A stretch of DNA of 64,000 nucleotides from Lactobacillus panisapium (lineage in GTDB: Bacteria > Bacillota > Bacilli > Lactobacillales > Lactobacillaceae): the NCBI RefSeq assembly GCF_019469265.1, contig NZ_CP048268.1, positions 1,271,501 to 1,335,500 on the forward strand. The letters run 5' to 3'. Positions 9,926 to 18,740 of this stretch are shown here, piece after piece. Numbering within the stretch: position 1 is the stretch's first letter; each line of letters opens with the position of its first letter. The notes under the pieces are model-generated. The model saw only the letters and a program-made list of their open reading frames with translations. It ran no database searches and was not told the DNA's origin. The position numbers were made by a program, and so were the translations under genes.

Positions 9926-10009
9926 TCATTATAAATGAAAATTGCAACAGAATGATTAATTTAAGCTTAATTTTGAATACTTTTTGTCTTTTATATTTTT
10001 AATCAAACA

Positions 10010-10036
10010 AAAAACTCGAAATAATTTCGAGTTTTT
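10010..10036 (-). terminator. Rho-independent terminator after oppA copy 3
   Basis: AAAAACTCGAA and TTCGAGTTTTT form a perfect stem of eleven pairs with a short loop, and T residues follow on the minus strand. The same hairpin occurs after copy 4. Confidence 0.85.
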
Positions 10037-10042
10037 AAAATC

Positions 10043-11806
10043 TTATTTTACATATGCAACTTTAAACCATTGTTGATTACTGTCTGATGGTTTAACCGAA
10101 TATCCTGTCAGTTTACTATTAACTGCTGTAATCTCGTAAGAGTTATTAGTTGGAACAACAAAAGCTTGTTCGTTCATATATTCTTGCCACTTATGGAATT
10201 GTTCAACACGGTATTTATGATCAAATGCTTTTTGTGAATCGATATTCTTTAGCAATTTAGTATTCTCAGGTGTAACAACTCTACCAAAATTAAATGGTGC
10301 ACCTTCGGTATATAAGTCTGCTGGAGATGGTTCTGAAGACAAACTCCATGATGCCATGTACATGTCAATTCCAGGAGCATCATTTTGCAGTTTATCGTAA
10401 AATGAATTAATCTCAGTTAAGCGCCCATTATATAAACTTACATTTAAACCAATTTTATGCCATTGCTGGATGTAATTTTGATAAATAGGTTCTTTCGTAG
10501 CATCTCCCTGCATAGCTAGAAACTTAATTTTCAGTGGCTTACCGTTAGGCTGAACACGCCACTTACCCTTCTTTTTATAGCCAGCTTTATCCAAAATTTC
10601 ATTGGCCTTTTTCAGATCATAAGGATATCCTTTAACATTTTTATCAAAGTAATCACCGAATGGAGCAGGAATTAAAGTTGGAATCCTAAAGGTGAGGCTG
10701 CTATTATATTTTTTATTAACATCATCAAGATTCATAGCATAAGCAATTGCCTGGCGTAAAGCTTTATTGTTCATTTTCGCTTTAGAATCCATTACATTTT
10801 TGCCCTTTTTGGCATCCCATTTACCTACCTTAAAACCAAGGTATGAATATGCTAAAGGAATCTTAGCTACGAAATTAGTGTTTTTTGCGTCTTTAACTTG
10901 CTTCCATTGTGAGTTAATGACTGCTGCAACATCAAATTTTTGACTTTTAATTGCTTGGGAAGTTGAATTGTTTGAAACTACCTGACAAACAATCTTGTCT
11001 AATTTCGGCTTGCCACGCCAATAATATTTGTTTGGTGACCAAGTTACTGACTGACCACGAACCACTTTATCTACCTTATATGGGCCAAAGAACAATGGCT
11101 TCTTCCGAACTTGATCTGATGACTCTAGCATACTGAATCGTACCTTTTTCAAATAGTGATATGGCTCGGCAGTCTCACTAAAATAGCCATTACCACTATT
11201 ATACATTCCTGGTTTTAATTCATCATAGTGAATAACTATTGTGCGTCCATTTTCACCATCCGGCATTTCTAAGCCCGAAATTGTTTTGGCTTTGCCATCA
11301 TGATACTCTTTCATACCCTTAATTGAAGCAATTGAACTAGTATATCTCTGTGATTTAGTTGCTTTATTAGCCATGATTTCATACGGATATTCTAGATCCT
11401 TAGCAACAACTTGCTTGCCGTCAGACCACTTAACACCCTTTTTAACCGTAATTGTGACTGTATTGTTTTTACGATCAATTTTCATGGTCGCAGGACCTTT
11501 ATCGTTGATTCGATAATCATCATCAACATCAAATAAGGCTTCATTACCAGGAGAGGCGACATCGAAATCTGTTTTCGTAGTATATAGTTCATTAGCAAAA
11601 ATTCCCGTAAAAGGTGAATCTGTTTCAATAGCATATTTTACTGTTCCACCCTGTTTAGCTTCCTTTTTTGCTACTTCGGCTGGGAACTTACTTGCTTTTT
11701 TAGAATCATCAGTATTAGCCGAATTACTGCCTTTGCCACAGGCTACTAAAGTAAGTGCAGCAGCTGAAACTACTCCTAGCGAACCTAAAAATTTAACTTT
11801 TTTCAT
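10043..11806 (-). CDS. oppA: Oligopeptide-binding lipoprotein OppA, copy 3
   Basis: The 587-residue lipoprotein has Cys23 in the lipobox LVAC. By eye its closest relative is copy 4: both carry MKEYHDGKAKTISGLEMPDG, SPNKYYWRGKPKL and the C-terminal ending WFKVAYVK. They also share the same terminator hairpin, which fits a local duplication. Copy 3 is distinctive at the ligand-facing segment after the KLRQ-like helix (LDDVNKKYNSSLTFRIPTL). No frameshift or missing region is seen, so the gene looks functional. Confidence 0.92.
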   Translation of the reverse strand: MKKVKFLGSLGVVSAAALTLVACGKGSNSANTDDSKKASKFPAEVAKKEAKQGGTVKYAIETDSPFTGIFANELYTTKTDFDVASPGNEALFDVDDDYRINDKGPATMKIDRKNNTVTITVKKGVKWSDGKQVVAKDLEYPYEIMANKATKSQRYTSSIASIKGMKEYHDGKAKTISGLEMPDGENGRTIVIHYDELKPGMYNSGNGYFSETAEPYHYLKKVRFSMLESSDQVRKKPLFFGPYKVDKVVRGQSVTWSPNKYYWRGKPKLDKIVCQVVSNNSTSQAIKSQKFDVAAVINSQWKQVKDAKNTNFVAKIPLAYSYLGFKVGKWDAKKGKNVMDSKAKMNNKALRQAIAYAMNLDDVNKKYNSSLTFRIPTLIPAPFGDYFDKNVKGYPYDLKKANEILDKAGYKKKGKWRVQPNGKPLKIKFLAMQGDATKEPIYQNYIQQWHKIGLNVSLYNGRLTEINSFYDKLQNDAPGIDMYMASWSLSSEPSPADLYTEGAPFNFGRVVTPENTKLLKNIDSQKAFDHKYRVEQFHKWQEYMNEQAFVVPTNNSYEITAVNSKLTGYSVKPSDSNQQWFKVAYVK

Positions 11807-11839
11807 AAACGAGTTTCTCCTTCTTAATAATTAATTTTT

Positions 11840-11882
11840 AATAGTGTTCGAAACAAGTTAATAATTAAATAATATCATTATT
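11840..11882 (-). promoter_or_regulatory. Shared oppA upstream element, copy 3
   Basis: TGTTCGAAACA at 11845-11855 is followed by AGTTAATAATTAAATAATAT, identical to copy 2. It lies 38 bases before the ATG. An AAGGAG ribosome site follows downstream. Confidence 0.45.
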
Positions 11883-11942
11883 AATGAGAAATGCAACCAA
11901 ATTATTAATATAATTTTAATATTAAATATTTTTATTTAAATA

Positions 11943-11967
11943 AAAACTCGAAATAATTTCGAGTTTT
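11943..11967 (-). terminator. Rho-independent terminator after oppA copy 4
   Basis: AAAACTCGAA and TTCGAGTTTT form a perfect ten-base stem with T residues following on the minus strand. It is near-identical to the terminator after copy 3. Confidence 0.83.
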
Positions 11968-11973
11968 AAAATC

Positions 11974-13740
11974 TTATTTTACATATGCAACTTTAAACCA
12001 TTTATCGTTAAGATCTGATGGTTTAACCGAGTATCCAGTAATCTTACCGTTAACTGCAGTAATTTGATATGAATTAGTCATCGGAATGCAGTATGCTTCT
12101 TCATTCATATATTCTTGCCACTTGTGGAATTGTTCAACGCGGTATTTATGATCAAATGCCTTTTCTGAATCAATTGCATTAAGTAGTTTAGTATTTTCTG
12201 GTGTGACAAATCTAGTCATATCAAATGGCGCGCCCTCACCATATAAGTCATTTGGTGACGGTTCACTTGACAAGGACCAAGCTCCCGTAAACATATCGAT
12301 TTCGGGATCGTCATTTTGAACTTTATCAACATAAGAATTAAATTCAATCAATCGATTGTTAATCAAACTGACATTTAAGCCAATTTTATGCCATTGTTGA
12401 ATATAATTTTGTGTAATTGGTTCCTTACTTGGATCTGAACCCTCACTAACCAAAATTTTGATTTTTAACGGTTTACCGTTTGGCTGAACCCGCCATTTGC
12501 CTTTCTTCTTATAACCAGCTTTGTCTAGCAGTTCATTTGCTTTCTTAAGGTTATAATCGTAGCCTTTGGCATCCTTATCAAAGTAGTCACCAAATTGAGC
12601 CGGAATCAAAGTTGGTATTTGGAAAGTCAGGCCACCAGTATAGCGTTTGGTTGCCTGTGAAATATTCATGGCATACGCAATAGCTTTACGCAAAGATTTA
12701 TTATTCATCTTGGCGTTCGGGTTCATGACGTTTTTACCCTTTTTAGCATCCCATTTACCAACCTTAAAGCCAAGGTATGAATATTCCAAAGGAATTTTAG
12801 CAACAAAGTTTACGCCTTTAGTATCTTTTACCTGTTTCCATTGTGAGTTAATTACACGTGCAACGTCAAATCTTTGACTCTTAATTGCTTGAGAGGCGGA
12901 TTTAGTAGAAACTACCTGGCAAATAACCTTGTTTAACTTTGGTTTACCACGCCAGTAATATTTGTTAGGTGACCAAGTTACTGATTGACCACGAACCACT
13001 TTATCTACCTTGTATGGGCCAAAGAACATCGGCTTTTTCCGAATTTGATCTGATGATTCCAGCTTACTGAATGGTACATTTTTCAAGTAGTGATATGGTT
13101 GGGCATTTTCACTAAAGTAACCATTACCACTATTATACATACCTGGCTTTAATTTATCGTAGTGAATAATTAATTTACGACCATTTTCACCATCTGGCAT
13201 TTCTAAGCCAGAAATAGTTTTAGCTTTACCATCATGATACTCTTTCATCCCCTTAATTGAGGCAATCGAACTAGTATATCTTTGCGATTTGGTCGCTTTA
13301 TTGGCCATAATTTCATAAGAAAATTCCAGATCTTTAGCAACAACTTGCTTGCCATCAGACCACTTAACGCCCTTCTTAACCATAATTGTGATTGTATTGT
13401 TTTTACGGTCAAGTTTCATGGTAGCTGGGCCTTTGTCATTGATTCGATAATCGTCATCAACATCAAATAAGCCCTCAAGACCAGGTTCCATAACGTCCAC
13501 ATCGGTCTGGGTTGTGGTTAATTCACTAGCAAAAATACCGGTAAAGGGTGTATCCGTTTCGATAGCTTGCTTAACCGTCCCGCCTTCCTTGGTGGACTTG
13601 TTTGGTACTACAGGGGAAAATTTGCTAGCTTGCTTAGTATCATCGGTATTAGCCGAATTACCGCCTTTGCCACAGGCTACTAAAGTTAGCGCAGCTGCAC
13701 TAACTACACCAAGTGACCCCCAAAATTTTGCACTTTTCAT
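11974..13740 (-). CDS. oppA: Oligopeptide-binding lipoprotein OppA, copy 4
   Basis: The 588-residue lipoprotein starts MKSAKFWGSLGVVSAAALTL and has lipobox LVAC with Cys23. The family 5 core (VKWSDGKQVVAKDLEFSYEI) and the WRGKPKL motif are intact. It is very similar to copy 3 in the N-terminal half but differs in the C-terminal lobe, for example LVSEGSDPSKEPITQNY and NNRLIEFNSYVDKVQ. The upstream TGTT-N3-AACA motif is degraded to TATTTGAAACA. Sequence alone does not give its peptide preference. Confidence 0.92.
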   Translation of the reverse strand: MKSAKFWGSLGVVSAAALTLVACGKGGNSANTDDTKQASKFSPVVPNKSTKEGGTVKQAIETDTPFTGIFASELTTTQTDVDVMEPGLEGLFDVDDDYRINDKGPATMKLDRKNNTITIMVKKGVKWSDGKQVVAKDLEFSYEIMANKATKSQRYTSSIASIKGMKEYHDGKAKTISGLEMPDGENGRKLIIHYDKLKPGMYNSGNGYFSENAQPYHYLKNVPFSKLESSDQIRKKPMFFGPYKVDKVVRGQSVTWSPNKYYWRGKPKLNKVICQVVSTKSASQAIKSQRFDVARVINSQWKQVKDTKGVNFVAKIPLEYSYLGFKVGKWDAKKGKNVMNPNAKMNNKSLRKAIAYAMNISQATKRYTGGLTFQIPTLIPAQFGDYFDKDAKGYDYNLKKANELLDKAGYKKKGKWRVQPNGKPLKIKILVSEGSDPSKEPITQNYIQQWHKIGLNVSLINNRLIEFNSYVDKVQNDDPEIDMFTGAWSLSSEPSPNDLYGEGAPFDMTRFVTPENTKLLNAIDSEKAFDHKYRVEQFHKWQEYMNEEAYCIPMTNSYQITAVNGKITGYSVKPSDLNDKWFKVAYVK

Positions 13741-13769
13741 AATTTAACTCCTTCTAATTTCACGCTGGT

Positions 13770-13803
13770 AATATTTGAAACAAGTTAATGATTAAATATT
13801 AAC
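13770..13803 (-). promoter_or_regulatory. Shared oppA upstream element, copy 4 (degenerate)
   Basis: TATTTGAAACA at 13772-13782 is followed by AGTTAATGATTAAATATTA. One arm of the inverted repeat has a mismatch compared with copies 1-3, and the distance to the start codon is about ten bases shorter. Confidence 0.35.
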
Positions 13804-13905
13804 ATACAAAATTAGTATATCAATAAAAATATTAGTTTTTATTTAATTTATTTTTTAATCTATATTAAGATAGTATTTGATTTTGCTATTTTAGTGCTAC
13901 TATTA

Positions 13906-15675
13906 TCATTTAACATAGCCAACTTGGTACCATAATGGATGATCATTATTAGATTCAGACGGTTTAAGAGAATATCCAGTAAGACAATCATTAACAGCAT
14001 AAATTTTATATGCATTGTACATTGGAATAACGTAAGCGTCTTTAAACATGTACTCTTGCCACTCATGAAATTTTTGCACACGATATTTGTGGTTAAATGC
14101 TTTTTCTGAGTCTATCTCATCAATTAGTTTATTGTTTTCAGCAGTAACAAATCTAGTATAGTTTGCCGGACCACCCTCACTATATAAACCATTAGGCGAC
14201 GGCTCATTTGAAAGTCCCCATGCAGCCATAAACATATCAACCGACTGATCATCATTTTGAACTTTATCGTAGAACGAGTTTATTTCAGTTAGCCTACCAT
14301 TGAGCAAACCAACATTTAAACCAATTTTATGCCACTGCTGAATATAATTTTGTACAATCGGTTCCTGCGTTGCAGCTCCTGACATGGCCAAAAGGTTGAT
14401 TTTTAATGGTTTGCCATTAGGTTGAACACGCCATTTACCTTTTTTCTTATATCCGGCCTTATCCAAAAGTTCATTTGCTTTGTTTAAATTGTACGTAAAA
14501 CCTTTGACATTAGGATCATAGAAGTCACCAAATTGTTTGGGAATTAAAGTTGGAATCTGAAAACTTAAGCCATTAGTGTAGCGCTTATTAACCGCAGCAA
14601 TATTCATTGCATAGCCAATTGCCTGCCGCAATGACCTATTATTCATCTTGCTATTAGGATTCATGACGTTTTTGCCTTTTTTAGCATCCCATTTTCCCAC
14701 TTTGAAGCCTAAATAGCTGTAATACAACGGGATTTGCGCAATGAATTTAACTTTTTCGGTATTTTTTACCTCTTTCCATTGCGAATTAACTACCTGAACA
14801 ATATCAAACTTATGCGATTTAATCGCTTGCGAAGCAGAATTAGGTGAAACTACTTGATAAACAATTTTGGCTAACTTCGGCTTTCCTCGCCAATAAAATT
14901 TATTGGGGATCCATGTCACTGATTGACCGCGAACCAATTTGGCTAATTTATAAGGGCCAAAATAAAGTGGCTTTTTTCTAATCTTATCTGAAGACTCGAG
15001 CTTATTAAATGGAACGTCCTTTAAATAATGGTAAGGCGCAGCAGACTCAACGTAGTAATCATTGCCGCTAAATGACATCCCGGGTTTTAACGATGAAAAA
15101 TGTAAAATCATCCGTAACCCATTATCACCATCTGGCAATTCAATTCCTGAAATAGTTTTTGCTTTACCCTCATGATATTCTTTCAGTCCTTTAAGGACCT
15201 CCAGCTTAGTCGAATACCTCTGTGCCTTTGTTTTTTTATTGCCTAAAATTTCATAAGGATACTCAAGATCTTTAGCTGTTACCTGCTTGCCATCTGACCA
15301 TTTAACGCCTTTTTTTAACGTAATCGTAATTGTCTTATTTTTTTGATTAATCTTAATGGTTGCTGGTCCCTTATCATTTATTTTATGGTAATCATCCGTA
15401 TCAAATAGTGATTCAGCACCTGGTGAAGCTATCTGTGCATCAAAAGAAGTTGTAGCTAATTGATCAGAAAAAATACCAGTAAAAGGTGTATCAGTTTCTA
15501 AAGCTACCTTAACTGTTCCTCCTTGTTTAGCGGCTTTCTTAGGCATAGAACTAGGAAATTTACTTGCTGTCTTTGCATCATTACTATTACTTTGATTACT
15601 TTTACCACAGGCAACTAAGGTTAAAGCAGCCATGCTGACAATACCAACCGAACCGATAGTTTTTAATTTGGTCAT
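13906..15675 (-). CDS. oppA: Oligopeptide-binding lipoprotein OppA, copy 5
   Basis: The 589-residue lipoprotein starts MTKLKTIGSVGIVSMAALTL and has lipobox LVAC with Cys23. It is visibly the most divergent copy: its signature region reads KINQKNKTITITLKKGVKWS, and the end is YSLKPSESNNDHPLWYQVGY. The upstream region lacks the TGTT-N3-AACA motif of the other copies, and no convincing terminator is seen between it and copy 4. It may therefore be regulated differently or co-transcribed with copy 4. The reading frame is intact. Confidence 0.92.
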   Translation of the reverse strand: MTKLKTIGSVGIVSMAALTLVACGKSNQSNSNDAKTASKFPSSMPKKAAKQGGTVKVALETDTPFTGIFSDQLATTSFDAQIASPGAESLFDTDDYHKINDKGPATIKINQKNKTITITLKKGVKWSDGKQVTAKDLEYPYEILGNKKTKAQRYSTKLEVLKGLKEYHEGKAKTISGIELPDGDNGLRMILHFSSLKPGMSFSGNDYYVESAAPYHYLKDVPFNKLESSDKIRKKPLYFGPYKLAKLVRGQSVTWIPNKFYWRGKPKLAKIVYQVVSPNSASQAIKSHKFDIVQVVNSQWKEVKNTEKVKFIAQIPLYYSYLGFKVGKWDAKKGKNVMNPNSKMNNRSLRQAIGYAMNIAAVNKRYTNGLSFQIPTLIPKQFGDFYDPNVKGFTYNLNKANELLDKAGYKKKGKWRVQPNGKPLKINLLAMSGAATQEPIVQNYIQQWHKIGLNVGLLNGRLTEINSFYDKVQNDDQSVDMFMAAWGLSNEPSPNGLYSEGGPANYTRFVTAENNKLIDEIDSEKAFNHKYRVQKFHEWQEYMFKDAYVIPMYNAYKIYAVNDCLTGYSLKPSESNNDHPLWYQVGYVK

Positions 15676-15762
15676 TATACTACACTCCTTTTTAATTATA
15701 ATTAACTATTTATTAAATATTACCATATTTAAAGCTATAAATATAATTTTACTTTAATTTAT

Positions 15763-15808
15763 GCAAAAAAATACTTCTAAAACTAGTTTTTTCTAGTTCT
15801 AGAAGTAT
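15763..15808 (-). terminator. Rho-independent terminator after oppA copy 6
   Basis: ATACTTCTAAAACTAG (15771-15786) pairs with CTAGTTCTAGAAGTAT (15793-15808) with one mismatch. On the minus strand seven T residues follow the stem. Confidence 0.88.
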
Positions 15809-15833
15809 CTTGTACTTAATCTTATTTGCTTAA

Positions 15834-17606
15834 TTACTTAATAAAGCCAACCTTATACCATAATTGATGACCATTCGAATTGTCTGATGGCTTAGTTGAA
15901 TACCCAGTTAGTTTATTATTAACTGCAATCACTTTATAAGAGTTATCCAATGGTAAAACATAAGCTTGATCATTCATGTATTCTTGCCATTGATGGAATT
16001 TTTCTACCCGATAACTATGATTAAAGGACTTTTGCGAATCAATCTCATTTAAAAGCTTATTATTTTTAGACGTTGCGAAGCGAGAATAATTCATAGGTGA
16101 AGACTCACCATACATTGAAGCTGGTGATGGCTCACTAGCTAAACTCCAGCCTGCCATATAAATGTCCACTTGTGGGTCATCATTTTGAATCTTATCATAA
16201 AATGAATTAAACTCCGTTAATCGGCCACCAAGCAATTTTACATTCAAGCCAATCTTTTGCCATTGTTGGATATAATTTTGAACCGTTGGTTCTTGAGCTG
16301 AACTTCCTGTCATTGCCATGAAGTTAATAGTTAATGGCTTGCCATTAGGTTGAACACGCCACTTACCCTTCTTCTTGTAGCCAGCTTTATCTAAAAGTTG
16401 ATTGGCTTTCTTTAAATTATAATTGTATCCTTTAGCATCCTTGTCAAAATAATCGCCAAATTGAGCTGGAATTAGGGTTGGAATTCTAAAGCTTAAGCCG
16501 GAAGTATAATGTTGGTCAACAGAATCAACGTTAACTGCATAACCCATTGCCTGCCGTAGAGCTTTATTATTCATTTTTGCATTAGGATTCATCACATTTT
16601 TATCTTGCTTAGCATCCCATTTACCAACTTTAAAACCAATGTAGTGATATGCGAGAGGAATTTGTGCAACAAAGTTTACGCCTTTAGTGTCCTTAACCTC
16701 ATTCCATTGGTCATTAACAACTTCAGCGACATCAAACTTGCGACTCTTGATACCTTGTGAAATTGAATTTTGTGAAATAACTTGTGAAACAATTTTATCT
16801 AGTTTTGGTTTACCACGCCAATAATATTTATTCGGAACCCAAGTTACAGATTGTCCACGAACAATTTTTTCAACTTTATACGGTCCAAAATATAATGGCT
16901 TCTTTCTAATTTGGTCAGAAGATTGTAATTTCTCAAATGGAATATTCTTAAGGTAATGATATGGAGCTGCACTTTCCCAGAAATAACCGTTACCACTGTA
17001 TAACATTCCAGGCTTCATTTCTTTAAAATGTAAAACAACCGTACGACCATTATCACCATCAGGCATTTCAATTCCAGAAATTGTCTTTGATTTGCCTTGA
17101 TGGTATTCTTTTACGCCTTCAATTTCTTCCAGTTGACTACTATATCTCTGTGCCTTTGTCTTTTTATTAGCAAGAATTTCATATGGATATTCAAGATCCT
17201 TAGCGGTCACTTGCTTACCATCGGACCATTTAACACCTTTTTTAACGGTAATTGTGATAGTTTTAGCATTACGGTCAAGCTTCATTGTAGCTGGACCTTT
17301 GTTAGTAATCTTATAACTATCATCAGTATCAAATAATGATTCTTCTCCTGGCTCAGCTACTGAGCTATCTATCGCCGTTGTAGAAAGTTCGTCAGAAAAA
17401 ACACCTGTAAATGGTGTATCAGTCTTAATAGCATACTTCAAAGTACCACCCTGCTTGGTCTCTTTAACAGGTACTGCTTGAGGGAATTTACTTGCCGTCT
17501 TAGCATTTTGGTTATTAGCAGTATTGCTATTTTTGCCACAGGCTACCAAAGTCAACGCTGCAGCTGAAGCAATACCTGCTGCGCGAAGAATTTTTGTCTT
17601 ATTCAT
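15834..17606 (-). CDS. oppA: Oligopeptide-binding lipoprotein OppA, copy 6 (next to permease genes)
   Basis: The 590-residue lipoprotein starts MNKTKILRAAGIASAAALTL and has lipobox LVAC with Cys23. The family 5 signature VKWSDGKQVTAKDLEYPYEI and the WRGKPKLDKI segment are intact. It is the copy nearest oppC and so is the likely ancestral receptor of the operon, although a strong terminator after oppC separates them. Its upstream motif TGTTC-TTGGAATA is a weak version of the element seen at copies 1-3. Confidence 0.93.
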   Translation of the reverse strand: MNKTKILRAAGIASAAALTLVACGKNSNTANNQNAKTASKFPQAVPVKETKQGGTLKYAIKTDTPFTGVFSDELSTTAIDSSVAEPGEESLFDTDDSYKITNKGPATMKLDRNAKTITITVKKGVKWSDGKQVTAKDLEYPYEILANKKTKAQRYSSQLEEIEGVKEYHQGKSKTISGIEMPDGDNGRTVVLHFKEMKPGMLYSGNGYFWESAAPYHYLKNIPFEKLQSSDQIRKKPLYFGPYKVEKIVRGQSVTWVPNKYYWRGKPKLDKIVSQVISQNSISQGIKSRKFDVAEVVNDQWNEVKDTKGVNFVAQIPLAYHYIGFKVGKWDAKQDKNVMNPNAKMNNKALRQAMGYAVNVDSVDQHYTSGLSFRIPTLIPAQFGDYFDKDAKGYNYNLKKANQLLDKAGYKKKGKWRVQPNGKPLTINFMAMTGSSAQEPTVQNYIQQWQKIGLNVKLLGGRLTEFNSFYDKIQNDDPQVDIYMAGWSLASEPSPASMYGESSPMNYSRFATSKNNKLLNEIDSQKSFNHSYRVEKFHQWQEYMNDQAYVLPLDNSYKVIAVNNKLTGYSTKPSDNSNGHQLWYKVGFIK

Positions 17607-17643
17607 ATTATTAAAACTCCTATCTAAATAATGAATAATCCCG

Positions 17644-17680
17644 TGTGTTCTTGGAATAAGCTAATAATTATATTTTAGCA
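17644..17680 (-). promoter_or_regulatory. Shared oppA upstream element, copy 6 (weak)
   Basis: TGTTCTTGGAATA (17646-17658) is followed by AGCTAATAATTATATTTTAG. The AT-rich tail is conserved with the other copies while the inverted repeat is changed. Confidence 0.3.
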
Positions 17681-17762
17681 TAAGTTAGTTTAAGTTCAAA
17701 TGCTTATCATTTCATAAACATTAATGTATAGATAAATTAAAATTAACATTCTAATTAAATCC

Positions 17763-17795
17763 AAAAAAATAACTTCGTTTAATGACGAAGTTATT
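17763..17795 (-). terminator. Rho-independent terminator after oppC
   Basis: AATAACTTCGT (17768-17778) pairs perfectly with ACGAAGTTATT (17785-17795), with a six-base loop and T residues following on the minus strand. It lies between oppC and the first oppA and could set the ratio of binding protein to permease. Confidence 0.87.
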
Positions 17796-17807
17796 TTTAA
17801 TATTAAG

Positions 17808-18728
17808 TTAGTTTTCTCTTTGTCTTGCATCACCAGCACGCTGGAATGCACGTCCAACATAGTTAACACTCAATGAAATTGCTAACAACATGACCGTAGC
17901 AGGTAGCCAAAGCCAAGGCCGACTTACAACGTTAACCGGATCGTTAGCAAAACCAATTAAGGTACCTAGTGAAGGAACTGTTGATGGCAAACCGTAGCCA
18001 ATAAAGGAAAGTGTTGTTTCAATACCAATGTTACTTGCGATTGCTAAAACCACATCAATAATAACCATTGAGGTAATATTCGGCAAAACTTCGCGGAACA
18101 TAATCTTTAAATCTGATGAACCTGAGGTTTTCGAAGCAAGAACATAATCTCTTCCACGTTGAGATAGGACGAACGCTCTAAAGTATCTCGCTGTAGTTGT
18201 CCAACCGAACATTGAGATAATCCATACTAAACTCACAGGACTATAATGCGGAATAACACTTACTAAAACAATTTCAATTGGCATAGCAGGTAAAACTTGA
18301 ACAAAGTCAACTATTCTCATGATAATTGCATCGACATAACCGCCGTAATAACCAGAAACTAAGCCAACTACCAAACCAACAATTTCACAGACAGCAGTAA
18401 CACCTAAACCAATCAAGATGGAGTTACGTCCACCCATGATTAGAAGGTTAACAATATCACGACCACCATCATCAGTGCCGAACAGATGACCGTTCATGCC
18501 CCATCCCATATAGGCATCAATAATATTTGTTTCTGTTACCTTTTCAGAATTTAAGAATAATGATCCTCCAAAAGTAAATAAGAGAATTAAAACAATAATG
18601 ATAAATGCGGTAAGTGCAATTTTATCTTTGACAATTTCTCTAACTACTACCTTAAAACTTGAAGCAGGAGAAGAAACTTTTTTCTTTTTTACTTCTTGAG
18701 TTGAAGTGTTTTCTTTCTTTTCAGACAT
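17808..18728 (-). CDS. oppC: Oligopeptide ABC transporter permease OppC
   Basis: This is one of the two membrane-spanning subunits of the Opp importer. The 306-residue protein has a cytoplasmic Lys-rich N-terminus of about 35 residues and then a first membrane helix (IALTAFIIIVLILLFTFGGS). An outside segment naming the OppC family follows (GHLFGTDDGGRDIV), and then five more helices. The EAA-type loop that contacts the ATPases is near residues 195-225 (ASKTSGSSDLKIMFREVLPN). It is separated from oppB by 12 bases, so the two are co-transcribed. Confidence 0.96.
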   Translation of the reverse strand: MSEKKENTSTQEVKKKKVSSPASSFKVVVREIVKDKIALTAFIIIVLILLFTFGGSLFLNSEKVTETNIIDAYMGWGMNGHLFGTDDGGRDIVNLLIMGGRNSILIGLGVTAVCEIVGLVVGLVSGYYGGYVDAIIMRIVDFVQVLPAMPIEIVLVSVIPHYSPVSLVWIISMFGWTTTARYFRAFVLSQRGRDYVLASKTSGSSDLKIMFREVLPNITSMVIIDVVLAIASNIGIETTLSFIGYGLPSTVPSLGTLIGFANDPVNVVSRPWLWLPATVMLLAISLSVNYVGRAFQRAGDARQREN

Positions 18729-18740
18729 TTCTTTTCCTCC

